Below, piece by piece: positions 11,501-20,530 of a stretch of DNA of 64,000 bases. A program made the position numbers and the translations under genes. The number at the start of each line of letters is the position of its first letter. The first letter of the stretch is position 1. A model generated the notes under the pieces. The model was not told the DNA's origin, made no database searches, and saw only the letters and a program-made list of their open reading frames with translations. This stretch comes from Ottelia alismoides (taxonomy: Eukaryota; Streptophyta; Magnoliopsida; Alismatales; Hydrocharitaceae), in contig JAZKJV010000300.1 of the NCBI GenBank assembly GCA_037367405.1, forward strand, positions 1 to 64,000, read 5' to 3'.

Positions 11501-14500
11501 TATAGCAAATTGGATGAGAAAATTACATCGAATAATGCATCATTCTCCGTGGAACTCTTCAACGGGAAAATGACTTCACCTTATGGCAACAATCGGTGAA
11601 GAACATACTCATGCGAGAAGGACTTGTGAAAGATATCCAAGATAAAGAAAAGAAGATGGAGAAAATGAAAGAGGAAGAGTGGAAGGAGATGAGGGATCTC
11701 GCGAATAGTTGTATTCATGGCAGATAACACTCTTTGCAAAGTCATTAACCTGGAGAATCCTATGGAGGTCTGGATAAAGCTCGATGGACGATACAAGTCC
11801 AAATATATGACAAATTGGTTATTGATGAAGAAGAAGCTCTACAGTCTAAAGATGACCGATGGGACATAACTCGAGACGTATTTGATGAATTCAACAAGAT
11901 TTTAACAGATGTGCTCACACGTGAGGAGAAGGATGTGAAAGGAGAATCTCTCTTCAAGTAGGGGGATAAGGCACTAATATTGTTGAGTTTTCTTCCATCT
12001 TCGAATGACATATTGTAACAGCATTGCTCTATGGCAAAGAAAACGAGGCAGTTGCTTCGTTTCTTATGAATGGCTTTCAACGGAGATCAATAGATGAGGC
12101 AACAAATGATGAAGGTCCTATGTTGACAACTAATGGCAGACGTTCAAGATCAAGGGAGACATAGTTCAGAGGTCACTCCAACTCACGAGGTCTAATCAAA
12201 TGCTTCTATTATGATAAGGAGGGTCTCAAAATAGTCGATTGTTTGAGACGTGAGAAGGAAAAGAAAAGAATAAGGTTAGTAATTTGAAATCCTCCAAGAG
12301 GATTCTAAAGCAATATGCAAGGCAGACTTGCTAGCGTGATCTAGGGATATTAAGGCAGATTTAGGATGGCTTCTAGACTGGGCATATTCAAATCATGTAT
12401 GCTCATCCTAGGAGCAACTCAGTACATATCAAGTATGCAATAATAACACTGTCAAGATAGGAGGTGGAGAGTTCATCATATCAAGGGAATTGAATCAGTG
12501 CAATTTCACATGTTTGATGGAGCAGTACGAACTCTGACATGTGTCAGACACATTCCTACAACCAAGAAAAATATGCCTTTACTGGAAACGATCGAGTCAT
12601 AAGAACATCGAGTCATTATTTAATTGAGCATGCATGGTGATGTGTGGGACGAGGATGCCGAATAGGGTATACATGCTCAAGGAAGTATTATGACATGTGA
12701 TGGAGTTCTAATTATTACCATGATGAATAGTACATTAAGAGAGCGTCAGATTATGGACATCTCTGCTATAGTGGTATACAACATGAAGGCATGAGTGTGA
12801 GTCGCTTTACCAGAGGATGACGACAAAATATCTACTCACAAGAGATATGTGGTGTCGTATCAAATGGTACAATGCTGAGTTGTGCGAGCATTCCTAGAGG
12901 GGGCACGTTGAGGGCACTCAGTAACATGGGTGTTACCCAGAGGTGGTCAGTTTATGCTAAGAAGACCTGCATATAACAAGGATGGCCCAGTACGACTCAA
13001 GAAGATGATGAAATCGTGATGGAACTCAACTCAAGGGGGATATTGTTTTGGATTTGGATCATATTAGGATTAGCAATCCTAAAATATTTGAACTCCAAAT
13101 CCTAATATTGATTGAGTTGTATTTTATGTGTAGTCCTGATGAGAATAGAATTATGGGTTTTCTATTAGGCTATATATATAGGGGGATTAGAGAATTGCCT
13201 CTACACCACAACAAGAAAGAATACTTCAAGAGAAAAAAGAGAGAGGGAGAAGAGAAGGGAGAGAGCAAGGGAACGATGAGAGTTGTATTTGTTCTACTTC
13301 TTTTGATCTTCTCCTACTATGATCATGAAAGATGACTGACCACCGCTATATCATGGTCTTATTCTTCTTCTTCAAGTTTTCCGTGGTAGCGGTTGATTGC
13401 TTATTCACATTTGTATATGGTGATTCATCACTACCAAGCAGAAATCCAAGTGGACGTGACATCAGGGTGTGTTACAATAGGTCTTACCTTTCTCTAGACA
13501 AAAGAAAAGATACAAGAATCAAAAGTATACCCAAGAATGTAAGCATGCTTCATGTTGGTGGAAATGAGTAATATGTTTACTCCATAGAACCCTAGGCTCT
13601 CTTTTATAGAGAGGAGGAGAAAATAGAAAATAAGAAACGACACAAAATAACATAACATAACATCACATAAATCTCTACACTCCCCCTCAAGATGGAGCAT
13701 AGATGTCAATCATGCTCAGCTTGGAAGAACATCTCTGAAAGGATCCTCTAAGTAATGGCTTGGTAAATATGTCGGCAATCTGATCCTCTGAACTAACGTG
13801 TGAAGTAGAAATCAAGCCCTTCTGGATCATATCTCTAGTGTAGTGGCAGTCTACTTCGATATGCTTTGTTCTTTCGTGAAATGCTTGATTGTTGGCAATA
13901 AACAAAACTGCATGATTGTCACACTGAAGCTGGGGTAAAGGTGCATTTATATACAAGTCTTCTAATACGGCTCGAACCCACATCATCTCCGTGCTCGCTT
14001 GTGCCATGGCCCTATATTTAAATTCAACGCTAGATCTCGCCACAACAGTTTGTTTCTTGCTTTTCCAAGAAACCAGAGAGCTCTCCATAAAAACGGCAAA
14101 GCATGAAGTAGATTACGATTCTTAAGACATCCTGCATAATATGCGTCTGCACATGCTGAAATAGATAAATATGTGTTCTTTCTAAACAACAATCCTGAGC
14201 CTGGAGAAGACTTTAGATACCTCAGTATCATGTATATGGCATCCATATGAACCTGTCTTGGTTGCTCCATAAATTGACTCACCCGACTTACTGCAAAAGC
14301 AATATCGGGTCGAGTTATAGTGATATAAAGAAGCTTACCCACCATCTCTCTATATCTTCTCCTGTCCACTTCTTCAGTATCATTATCATACAGTTTCATA
14401 CTTGGATCCATAGGAGTGCTCGATAGTCTACATCCAACCATGCTTGTTTCAACCAGCAAATCTGTAATATATTTCCTTTGGGTCATCACCAGACCATGTG

Positions 14501-17500
14501 CATTCCTGGAAAATTCCAACCCCAGAAAATATCTTAGGGTACCAAGATCCTTCGTGACAAACTGACGGCCCAAGAATGCTTTTGCCATCTCTACTCCCTG
14601 AACGTCGTCTCCTGTAACCAGAATATCATCAACATATACCATGATGACGACCGTACCTCTAGAAGTCTTCTGAATGAACAATGAGTGATCCGTATTTGAT
14701 CTTTTGAATCCCTATCGTTCAATTAGGTGGGAAAGCTTCTGGAACCATGTCCTTGGACTCTGTTTAAGGTCATATATCGCCTTGTGAAGTCTACACACCA
14801 TATGATTCTCCCCCTCAGCAGTGAACCCCGGTGGTTGCTGCATGTAGACTTCTTCCTGCAAATCTCCATACAAGAATGTGTTCTTGACATCAAGTTGAAA
14901 TATGGACCAGTCACGTACCACAGCAACCGATAGAAGAATACGAAGAGTAGAGTGCCGAGCCACTGGAGAGAATGTATCCAAATAGTCCACACCATAGGTT
15001 TGTGTGAAACCTCTCGCAACAAGTCTTGCCTTGTACCGATCAAGACTGCCATATGCATGGTATTTAACTGTGAACACCCATTTGCAGCTAACAATAGATG
15101 CGCCAGATGGAGCGGGAACCAGGCTCCATGTACCACGGGACTGTAAAGCATGCATTTCTTCTTCCATAGCCAATCTCCAGCAGTCAATTTTCATAGCCTC
15201 TTGATAAGTTCATGGTATATCCACGGATGAAAAAGCCGCAACAAATCTCTGAAAGTCTCATGTGAGATGGTGAAAGGAAACCAGAGAAGCAAAGGGATAA
15301 GACGCGCAAGTCCATTTCTTCTTCCGAATAGCAATAGGGACATCAAGATCACTGTCCACTGTACTCGATGGTGCATCCTCCTCCTGCAACGAAGAATCCT
15401 GCACATGCACATTATCTGACCCATCATTAGTAATAGAATCTGAACATACCTGAGGCGTAATGGTTGCTTGACGTCCCGCCAGAGCAGGACCTGACCGACG
15501 TGTATAGAATTTAGGTAATGGTGGGATATGTGGCTGTGGTGGTGGTGGTGATGGTGATGGTGGCATGACAACTGGGACAGGAATAGACAGAGGTAGACTC
15601 AGACTAGGAGGAGGAACATAGACATCATCATTAGATGTGGAAGAAGCTAACCTGTCACTGTAGAGGAGAAGTACATAACGGACTCAAAAAATGTAACATC
15701 AACACTGACAAAATATTTCTTATTTATGGGGTCATAACAACGATAACCCTTTTGAGTACGAGAGTAACCTACAAAGACACACTTGACGGCTCTAGGAGAG
15801 AGTTTGTCAAGTCCAGGAGACAAGTGGTGAACAAAGGCAACAGTACCAAAGACACGAGGAGTAAGTGAAAATAATTCCTTATCTGGGAAAATAACGGAAA
15901 GAGGAATTTTCTCATCAAGAACAGAGGACGACATGCGATTGACTAGGTAGCAGGCTGTAAGGACAGCATCCCCCCAAAAAGTGATAGGCGCACAACTCTG
16001 GATAAGCAGGGTTCGAGTGATATCAATAAAGTGACGATGTTTTCTCTCTGCTACTCCATTATGTTGAGATGTGTAAGCACAGGTGGTTTGATATATAATA
16101 CCTTCGGACAAAAAGAAGTGGGAGAGAGAGCGATTGCAGAATTCCAATGCATTATCCATACGAACATATTTGACAGAAGAAGAAGAAACATTCTGCACTT
16201 CGATGATAAGATTTTTAATAACATCCCCTGCTTCAGATTTATTCTTTAAAAGAAAAACCCAAGATACACGAGAAAAGTCATCAACTACAACCAGATAGAA
16301 GCTGTGTCCCTGATGATCAGGAACACAACTCGGATCCCAAATATCAATATGAAACAACTCAAATGGTGAGCTACTGCTTCGACTCTGATGACTAGGGAAG
16401 CTAGAACAATGATGCTTTCCCAACTGACAAGCTTCACAACGAAATGACGAGCTTGGAGAGATCTGAGGCCAGAGATGACGCATCTTCTAGAGCGGGAGGT
16501 GACCAAAGCGTAGATGTCAGGTGTATGAAGAGCATGATCCGGTTGAATGGGAAGAGATGCCAGTATATGAATTCCGGACCTGACGACAGAGATCATTCTG
16601 CTCAAAGCCACATCCAATCACCCTGCCCGTTAGTATGTCCTGAAAAATGAGAGACGATGGGTCAAATATAGCATGACAGTGCAAATCCTTCGTAATCTGA
16701 CTAATGGATAATAAATTCATGGAAAACTCAGGAGCATGTAGAACATTCTGTAAATGCATAGAAGGTGACAAGGTGATCTTCCCATGTCCAACGATGGGGG
16801 AATGAGTCCCATCAGCTATGAGCACTGAGCGTCCAGGAGGAAAGTCCCTATATGACTCAAGTGTATCTCTGCCATGGCAGAGGTGATGGGTGGCGCCAGA
16901 ATCCATAATCTAGTCTGAGAGATCATGACAAGATGTAAAGGTAGTAGCACTACCTGGGTTATTGGCAGCGGCATAAGTACTGGCAGATGCTGAAGCGGCA
17001 ATATCTGAAGATCCACATAGAGAATCAGTAGATGATTGAGGCATAATATCACGCATGCACACTACAAGCTCTTCGAACCGGTGATATGGAGTGGATGCCG
17101 ACGAAGATGCAACATGCTCGGCTACAAGCGCCGATGCTGGAAACACATGCTTAGAATAGCATGTATCCTCTGAGTGACCTATGCGATGACAGAAAGTGCA
17201 CGACTGGCGAAAACAAACACCTCGGCCACGAAGTCCACGTCCACGAAAAGAAGACTGACCACCTCTCCCTCGTGATACAGCCATCGCCGAAGGGGTGGAG
17301 TAGATGTGCTGGAAGAAATAGAGATGCAACTGAGCCTCTGGTAAACTTCCTCCATAGGAGGAATAGTAGCATCGGCAAGTATCTGAGAGCGGGTTGCCTC
17401 ATACTCAGGATCAAGTACTGCTAGTAGTATGCCCACCATGGTAACATTCCGGAAGGTCTTCTGCTGCTCTGGAGTAGCCGTGAGTGGTATAGTGCTTTAT

Positions 17501-20500
17501 AGTTTCTCAAACATCCCCTGCAAGGATGTGTACAAAGAGTGAAACGGCCGCTCATTCTGCTTTATCGTAAAAATATCATGCTGGAGTTGTAACATCTTGG
17601 TCTCGTTCCGCACCTGTGAATATGTGGTAGCCAGTATATCCCACATCGCCTTGGCGATGGGCTGATGGAGGATATCATTGGCAATCTCCATCGACAGTGT
17701 TCCTGATAGCCAAACCTTGGCATAAGAATCATCGGCCTCCCAGGAGGTATAGATCTCAGTCTTCTCTACCGGCTCATCCTCGATAAGTATATGCTTCTTA
17801 CCGTTCGACTTCATGAGACTCATGAACTGCATCGCCCAGAGCTCATAGTTCATCCCATCCATCTTGACTATTAGCGCAGGACCTTTGAATGCGCCTATGG
17901 AGGGCATATCGACTTTACTTTGTGACATGTTGCCGGACACGAAAACTAGGGATTGTAGACAAGAAACTAGTGTCTACATAAACTTGATAGGATTTGAGTG
18001 CATATGTAGACTTTTATGCACTCAAATCCATGGAGAGATAGTGGCTGACGGAGGAGTTGCCAGCAGGAGGGGGGTTGTCGGCAGGGAGGGTTGCCGGCGG
18101 TAGGGTTGCTGGCGGAGTGGGTTGCCGGCGGGAGGGGGGGCGGTGGCAGGGCTGGACGGATTGGCGACGGGGCTGGAGAGACCGGCGGTGGCGACGGAAG
18201 GTCTCGGTGGCGAGAAAGAGGAACTGGCGGCGCCGCCATATTTGGAGAGAGAGAGAGAGGGGCGGCGGCGGGACGAGGGTTTTAGGGTTAGGGTTTTGAC
18301 TCTAATACCATGTTAGTGGAAATGAGTAATTTGTTTATTCCATAGAACCCTAGGCTCTCTTATATAGAGAGGACCCATGGGTAAATTACATAAGAGCCCA
18401 GTAGAAAATAGAAAATAAAAAACGGTACAGAATAACATAACATCACATAAATCTCTACACTTCACAATCAAACAATCCATAAGAACCTACGGAAAAAGTA
18501 AATTCTTTTGGAAAACAAACACTTCAAAAGAAAACATGCATATATATGTCCATAGACAATAAATCCCTCTTTATTAACCATCCTATCTATTCACCTCCAA
18601 CTGTGGTAATGGTATTTGTCAGCGCACGCTCAACAAGCGTTACGGTAAAAAAAACCTTTTAAAAAAGTAAATTAAATATATATTGGATTGGCTTATTATA
18701 CAATATATATGCACATTAATCTGAGACGATACGATGAGGCATTCACAAAAGAAAGGCACACTAAAATCAAATAGGAATTATACAAATATCTAAGGTAAAA
18801 TATGTTGTAGCGACGCTATGTGTATCGAATTTTATAATTGTGGCAAACAAAAAAATTGACTTATAATGGTTTAACTGCTGTACAGAATCCGTCATCAAAA
18901 GTAGCGTAGGCAAAGATTTATGATACTGGTGGGTTCACTCTCACTAATCTTAGGCAAACAAAATTTTGTTCTGCATATTGCCTAATGAATCTGTAGCTGA
19001 AAAAGTTCTTACTTTGTGGCAACTAAAAGTACATTGCTATGAAAGAAATCTGAGGATTAAATTTTCTGTCATTAAAATTTGGTGTTACCAAAATAATTTG
19101 TTCTGATGAATGTGCAACTACATCAAAACCAGCAGACACATTACGATTGAAAGCATGTCGCTAATACATAAAGGTATCAGACATGGCTCTTATTAGCATG
19201 GGAACCATTAATAATGTTCATGTGCATGCGTTCGAAAATCTGTCAATTATTATTTTAGATACAATGACATATTTTCAAACTAAACCCAACATCAAAGTAG
19301 TGTTTCTGTTGCTTCTACACATCATACAATTGATGTTAATCTGTTAACCCATTCTGTCCTTTTTTCCAGCATCATCTGCTTTTGGACAAGATTTCTGATC
19401 TAAAAAAGAAAGTAAGTTTCCATTTGCAAATTCTAATAGCCTATGCGTCTTCCATGGTTTATTCGATTACCATGTGTTTATTATCAGCGAGCTTTTAACG
19501 ATTATGGGCTTTTGTCATTATAATTACCGGTTAGAGCAGTTGCAGTTTAAATATAGTTTCTTGATAACCAGAAAACGTTGTAGCATTGAACTGCTAAATT
19601 GTGACCAAAAATACTCAAACAGCAGCTTCAAGAACAGTGTGTACAGGGCGTCTTTGCAACTGTTGAAACTGGAATTGGATGTGCGCAGCACAAGAACAGT
19701 GTGCTTCGACTGTTGCAACATTGAAATGGATCACACAAGATTGGGGGTAGCACATGAGAGGGAGTGAGATTGTTTACCACTCAAACCCAGCTTAGGAAAT
19801 GAGGGAAAATCTTTTTGAGTTAACAAACTTAGTTTGTTATCCTATTCTTATTATCATTTGTTCGAGTTGATCCCTTTTATCATATTAGAGGAATGAAGAT
19901 GTTGCCCCTTCTGGGAGTTATTTAGAAGTCGATGGTCTTGATTAACACATATCCATCAAAGGTCTTCTGGAAGTGATTGAGAAGAAACAGAGAACTAAAA
20001 CAAAATTAAACCATAACTTGAGACGAGGCGTCGATGCATTCGGTGCTAACCGGAGTCCATTCTTGGGGACTGAGATATTCTATGAATCTCTGCAGGAAAA
20101 GACATTAGAAGAAGAGAGAGAAAAACTGGAGAAAAAGGCAAGTCTCTATCTGTTCTACTTGAGATTCTACTTAATGTTTGGAATTAGAAGTACTACCTCT
20201 CCTATGTATTGAAGTTGTTTCAAAACAAGCAGCTTGAAATGGAGGAGCCTTTGAGCCCATCAACTCCTTTGGAACACCAAAACAACACCACCAGCAACTC
20301 TAACTCACTATCTCCAGCATTATCAAACGTCATCCCACCACCAATTATGGGGTAATTTCCTTTTACCAAACTTGGTACAAAGTGGTCTTTAATTTGAGTA
20401 CATCTATAAAAAATGAATTTTCTTTCTTCACTGTTAATGCAGAGCCAATGAAGCAAATGATGATATTGCTGAAGGTCAAGTGAGGAAAAGTTTGCTCCCA

Positions 20501-20530
20501 CATTGGCTGCTTCCACTCATGAGTGGCTAG
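2539..20530 (+). CDS. AP1/FUL-like MIKC MADS-box gene, exons 3-8 (5' exons missing)
   Basis: Transcription factor gene of the AP1/FUL (SQUA) clade; in this family the products set meristem and floral identity in the nucleus. Exons seen: 2539-2594 (56 bp), 2688-2787 (100), 19370-19411 (42), 20096-20137 (42), 20215-20351 (137) and 20443-20530 (88, stop TAG). The 100/42/42 pattern is the MIKC signature, and phases join into 154 residues. Exons 3-5 give a K domain with MGEDLDSL and a leucine heptad helix. Exon 6 reads [14 protein letters not shown]. The end, [12 protein letters not shown], resembles the FUL-type C-terminal motif LPPWML. The MADS box and I-region exons were searched for upstream and not found; they may lie left of the window or be lost. 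Intron 4 is 16,582 bp and full of transposons. The acceptor of exon 7 could also be at 20230 or 20233, all in frame. Family is sure; clade and function are inferred. Confidence 0.83.
2975..3281. mobile_element. CACTA-type MITE, copy 1
   Basis: It starts CACTACAAGAAAAA and ends in the complement. The 3-bp target duplication TCT stands at 2972-2974 and 3282-3284. The 307-bp body is a chain of ttgtggccac-like words that makes it nearly self-complementary. No coding. It lies 187 bp downstream of MADS exon 4, in intron 4. Confidence 0.9.
3285..4227. other. Intron sequence between CACTA MITEs
   Basis: AT-rich. A degenerate inverted stretch (acgaatattattc near 3446 against gaataatattcgt near 3662) and a terminus-like tctagtagtg near 3730 hint at another decayed CACTA-like MITE, but no matching left end was found. 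No gene. Confidence 0.4.
4231..4546. mobile_element. CACTA-type MITE, copy 2
   Basis: Same family and orientation as the copy at 2975. Ends CACTACAAGAAAAA and its complement; target duplication AAG at 4228-4230 and 4547-4549; 316 bp. Confidence 0.9.
4699..5025. mobile_element. CACTA-type MITE, copy 3 (opposite orientation)
   Basis: Ends CACTACAAGAAAAA and its complement; target duplication ATA at 4696-4698 and 5026-5028; 327 bp. The inner sequence matches the reverse complement of copies 1 and 2. Confidence 0.9.
5036..6075 (+). pseudogene. Badly decayed copia protease/integrase remnant
   Basis: Read across frames, the + strand gives pieces in the order of a Ty1/copia polyprotein: an NGTI...RNLISF stretch (about 5100-5165), a CEDCILGKHKKF-like zinc-binding end of the pre-integrase (about 5405-5450), a DNGEE-like integrase catalytic block (about 5660-5690), and a CIAYV...KCIFI block (about 5918-5975). 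Each piece is broken by stops and frameshifts. No LTR was found. It lies in MADS intron 4. The order of blocks makes a copia origin likely; the exact family is unknown. Confidence 0.6.
6076..6480. other. Intron sequence, no feature seen
   Basis: AT-rich sequence without a recognisable gene or terminal repeat; it may be more decayed copia. Confidence 0.4.
6490..6980. repeat. G-rich diverged tandem duplication, unit of about 235 bp
   Basis: A strongly G-rich block in AT-rich surroundings. Two diverged copies are visible: ggggggca(c/a)..tg..ctaggac at about 6550 and 6786, gaggctcga near 6612 and 6855, and cttgctggcggggagggca near 6728 and 6931. The short ORFs on both strands are low-complexity products of this composition, not genes. 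The block may be a leader of the copia that follows, as a similar G-rich leader occurs at 18.05 kb. Confidence 0.6.
7270..7680 (+). pseudogene. Copia integrase C-terminus and linker
   Basis: Reads [16 protein letters not shown] at about 7270-7317, then [15 protein letters not shown] (about 7348-7392), a stop in place of the expected Trp, and a block like [10 protein letters not shown]. These are the conserved end of the copia integrase region, where the DNA strand-transfer domain meets the linker to reverse transcriptase. The acidic stretch up to 7680 ([12 protein letters not shown]) is the usual variable linker. Catalytic D-D-E residues are not present. Confidence 0.75.
7690..8430 (+). pseudogene. 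Copia reverse transcriptase, broken
   Basis: RNA-directed DNA polymerase domain. It begins near WRNAMNEEM (7796), shifts frame near 7910-7930 and has a stop near 7974. From 7982 it stays open through [18 protein letters not shown], then the catalytic YVDDMLIVG (about 8340-8366). An in-frame TAA at 8429 cuts it from the RNase H part. Active-site aspartates are kept, so the damage is frame breaks. It is a fossil. Confidence 0.85.
8451..9200 (+). pseudogene. Copia RNase H and end of pol
   Basis: Continues the polyprotein: [20 protein letters not shown], then [19 protein letters not shown], then the RNase H block [10 protein letters not shown]...STSGYIF (about 8838-8915) and [17 protein letters not shown] frameshift near 8980-9050 moves the end ([13 protein letters not shown], about 9127-9165) to another frame. 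The order is that of Tnt1-type copia. It lies about 60 bp before the polypurine tract. Confidence 0.85.
9252..10069 (+). repeat. 3' LTR of the truncated copia
   Basis: Starts TGTTAGGTATTTGTAG after a polypurine tract. A likely end is ccctacaaaca at 10069, which complements the start imperfectly (tttgtag). The left border is firm; the right one is a judgment, because no second LTR is present for comparison. Confidence 0.6.
10301..10906 (-). mobile_element. TRIM element nested in a copia LTR
   Basis: Reverse-complement relative of the TRIM at 27826-28416. Its two direct terminal repeats share phrases such as aacttgttgg, ccacttataac and attttagatgt, and lie at about 10348-10555 and 10700-10906. 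The interior is about 150 bp. The left end bears an extra partial copy of its first 45 bases (10301-10346). It sits where the other LTR of the host copia reads on without a break, which proves insertion. No clear target duplication. Confidence 0.8.
11500..12290 (+). pseudogene. Copia gag remnant
   Basis: Frames combine to FNGK...LWQQ (about 11560-11597), then [13 protein letters not shown] (11621-), a block like [13 protein letters not shown] (about 11737-11775), [12 protein letters not shown] and [17 protein letters not shown] (about 11886-11936), and [13 protein letters not shown] (about 11972-12010). This is the copia capsid (UBN2-type) order. A zinc-knuckle relic follows near 12202 (CFYYDKEG...C), lacking the second Cys and the His. 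Many stops. No capsid can be made. Confidence 0.7.
12440..13040 (+). pseudogene. Copia protease/pre-integrase scrap and deleted pol
   Basis: A piece like [20 protein letters not shown] (about 12505-12565) matches the stretch after the copia protease active site. Downstream only scattered non-coding sequence links it to the polypurine tract at about 13034. Integrase, reverse transcriptase and RNase H are gone. Confidence 0.55.
13554..13679 (-). repeat. 3' LTR of the complete copia
   Basis: Reads TGTAGAG...CCACCAACA on the minus strand after the polypurine tract, with a TATA-like ctataaaag. It is the shorter of the pair. Confidence 0.9.
13687..14088 (-). pseudogene. Copia RNase H
   Basis: The last pol domain: [20 protein letters not shown], then [15 protein letters not shown] and [15 protein letters not shown], ending at a stop by 13687, next to the polypurine tract. 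The start overlaps a deletion that removes the usual STSGY block upstream. Confidence 0.88.
14100..15194 (-). pseudogene. Copia reverse transcriptase
   Basis: Starts [16 protein letters not shown], then [59 protein letters not shown] single stop (14712-14714) falls where relatives have a residue before GFKRS. The same frame goes on with the catalytic [10 protein letters not shown] (about 14615-14645), LGLEFSRN and [18 protein letters not shown]. Catalytic Asp pair kept. A frameshift near 14095 leads to RNase H. Confidence 0.9.
15647..16483 (-). pseudogene. Copia integrase
   Basis: Joins cDNA to the genome in active elements. From the right it shows [10 protein letters not shown] (zinc-binding end), HIDIWDPS with the first catalytic Asp, [13 protein letters not shown], then [10 protein letters not shown] (second Asp; relatives have DNG) and [10 protein letters not shown] with the Glu. 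It ends [18 protein letters not shown], the hallmark of copia. It is open for 278 codons but cut off from the protease upstream and from reverse transcriptase downstream by a Pro/Ser-rich linker with frame breaks (15200-15640). Confidence 0.9.
16517..16909 (-). pseudogene. Copia aspartic protease
   Basis: The active-site block [10 protein letters not shown] (from 16906) is intact and is followed by [15 protein letters not shown] and a VLHAP...NLLSISQ stretch, the normal copia order. The enzyme would cut the polyprotein. It is in frame with gag but behind a TAG stop. Near 16495-16520 a small deletion and a stop break the pre-integrase LWH...LGH motif. Confidence 0.88.
16910..17940 (-). pseudogene. 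Copia gag with zinc knuckle
   Basis: Structural capsid/nucleocapsid gene that would package the RNA. It starts at ATG 17938-17940 (MSGNMSQSK). A capsid part holds [17 protein letters not shown] and [13 protein letters not shown] nonsense codon lies at about 17497-17499, after which the same frame goes on to about 17290. A frameshift then leads into a [12 protein letters not shown] basic stretch and the knuckle [14 protein letters not shown] (CX2CX4HX4C, about 17160-17200). A TAG at 16910-16912 ends this part just before the protease, at a place where copia relatives have Trp. Three lesions. Confidence 0.88.
18055..18138. repeat. Minisatellite of about 16 bp in the copia leader
   Basis: About five units of a motif near gttgccggcggnaggg stand between the primer site and gag. 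The G/C-rich ORFs over it are artefacts of composition. Confidence 0.7.
18311..18459 (-). repeat. 5' LTR of the complete copia
   Basis: Reads TGTAGAG...CCACTAACA on the minus strand, with a TATA-like ctatataag at about 18359-18367. Compared with its partner at 13554 it holds about 25 more bases (around 18372-18400) and roughly 8 substitutions over 118 aligned bases, counted by eye. Confidence 0.9.
18465..19369. other. End of MADS intron 4, no feature seen
   Basis: AT-rich sequence without terminal repeats or coding potential. It ends in a good acceptor (ttctgtccttttttccag) before exon 5. Confidence 0.5.
20138..20143 (+). promoter_or_regulatory. GC-type 5' splice site, MADS intron 6
   Basis: Exon 6 ends in aaaaag and is followed by gcaagt, the consensus of the rare GC-AG introns. 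Using it makes exon 6 exactly 42 bp, the family length, and keeps the frame. No GT donor nearby would do so. Confidence 0.75.

Larger units (their letters stand above)
10185..13476 (+). mobile_element. Copia with two LTRs but gag-only interior
   Basis: LTRs: 10185-11224 (broken by a TRIM, about 430 bp without it) and 13044-13476 (433 bp). Both have the order atattaggatta, ttgagttgtatt, tgatgagaata, ggctatatata and a GA-rich leader-like part. A tRNA-Met-like primer site (aacagagcc, about 11231) follows the first; a polypurine tract (aaggggga) precedes the second. The interior is only 1.8 kb, with gag pieces and a protease scrap but no reverse transcriptase. Flanking 5-mers (GGACT and ATAGG) do not match, so the ends may be off or the target site decayed. 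It lies in MADS intron 4. Confidence 0.8.
13554..18459 (-). mobile_element. Complete short-LTR Ty1/copia element, mutated
   Basis: Full copia unit, 4,906 bp, read right to left. The 5-bp target duplication CTTCA stands at 13549-13553 and 18460-18464. LTRs are 149 bp (18311-18459, 5') and 126 bp (13554-13679, 3'). The primer site tggtattagagtc (18298-18310) is a near match to plant initiator tRNA-Met. The polypurine tract reads gagggggag (13680-13688). Gag, protease, integrase, reverse transcriptase and RNase H follow in copia order but carry several stops and frameshifts, so it cannot move alone. It lies antisense in MADS intron 4. Confidence 0.93.

Noticed and set aside
18057..18316. Gly/Arg-rich ORFs near 18.1 kb
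   Set aside because: Made by a G-rich minisatellite in the copia leader; all three frames are open for that reason.
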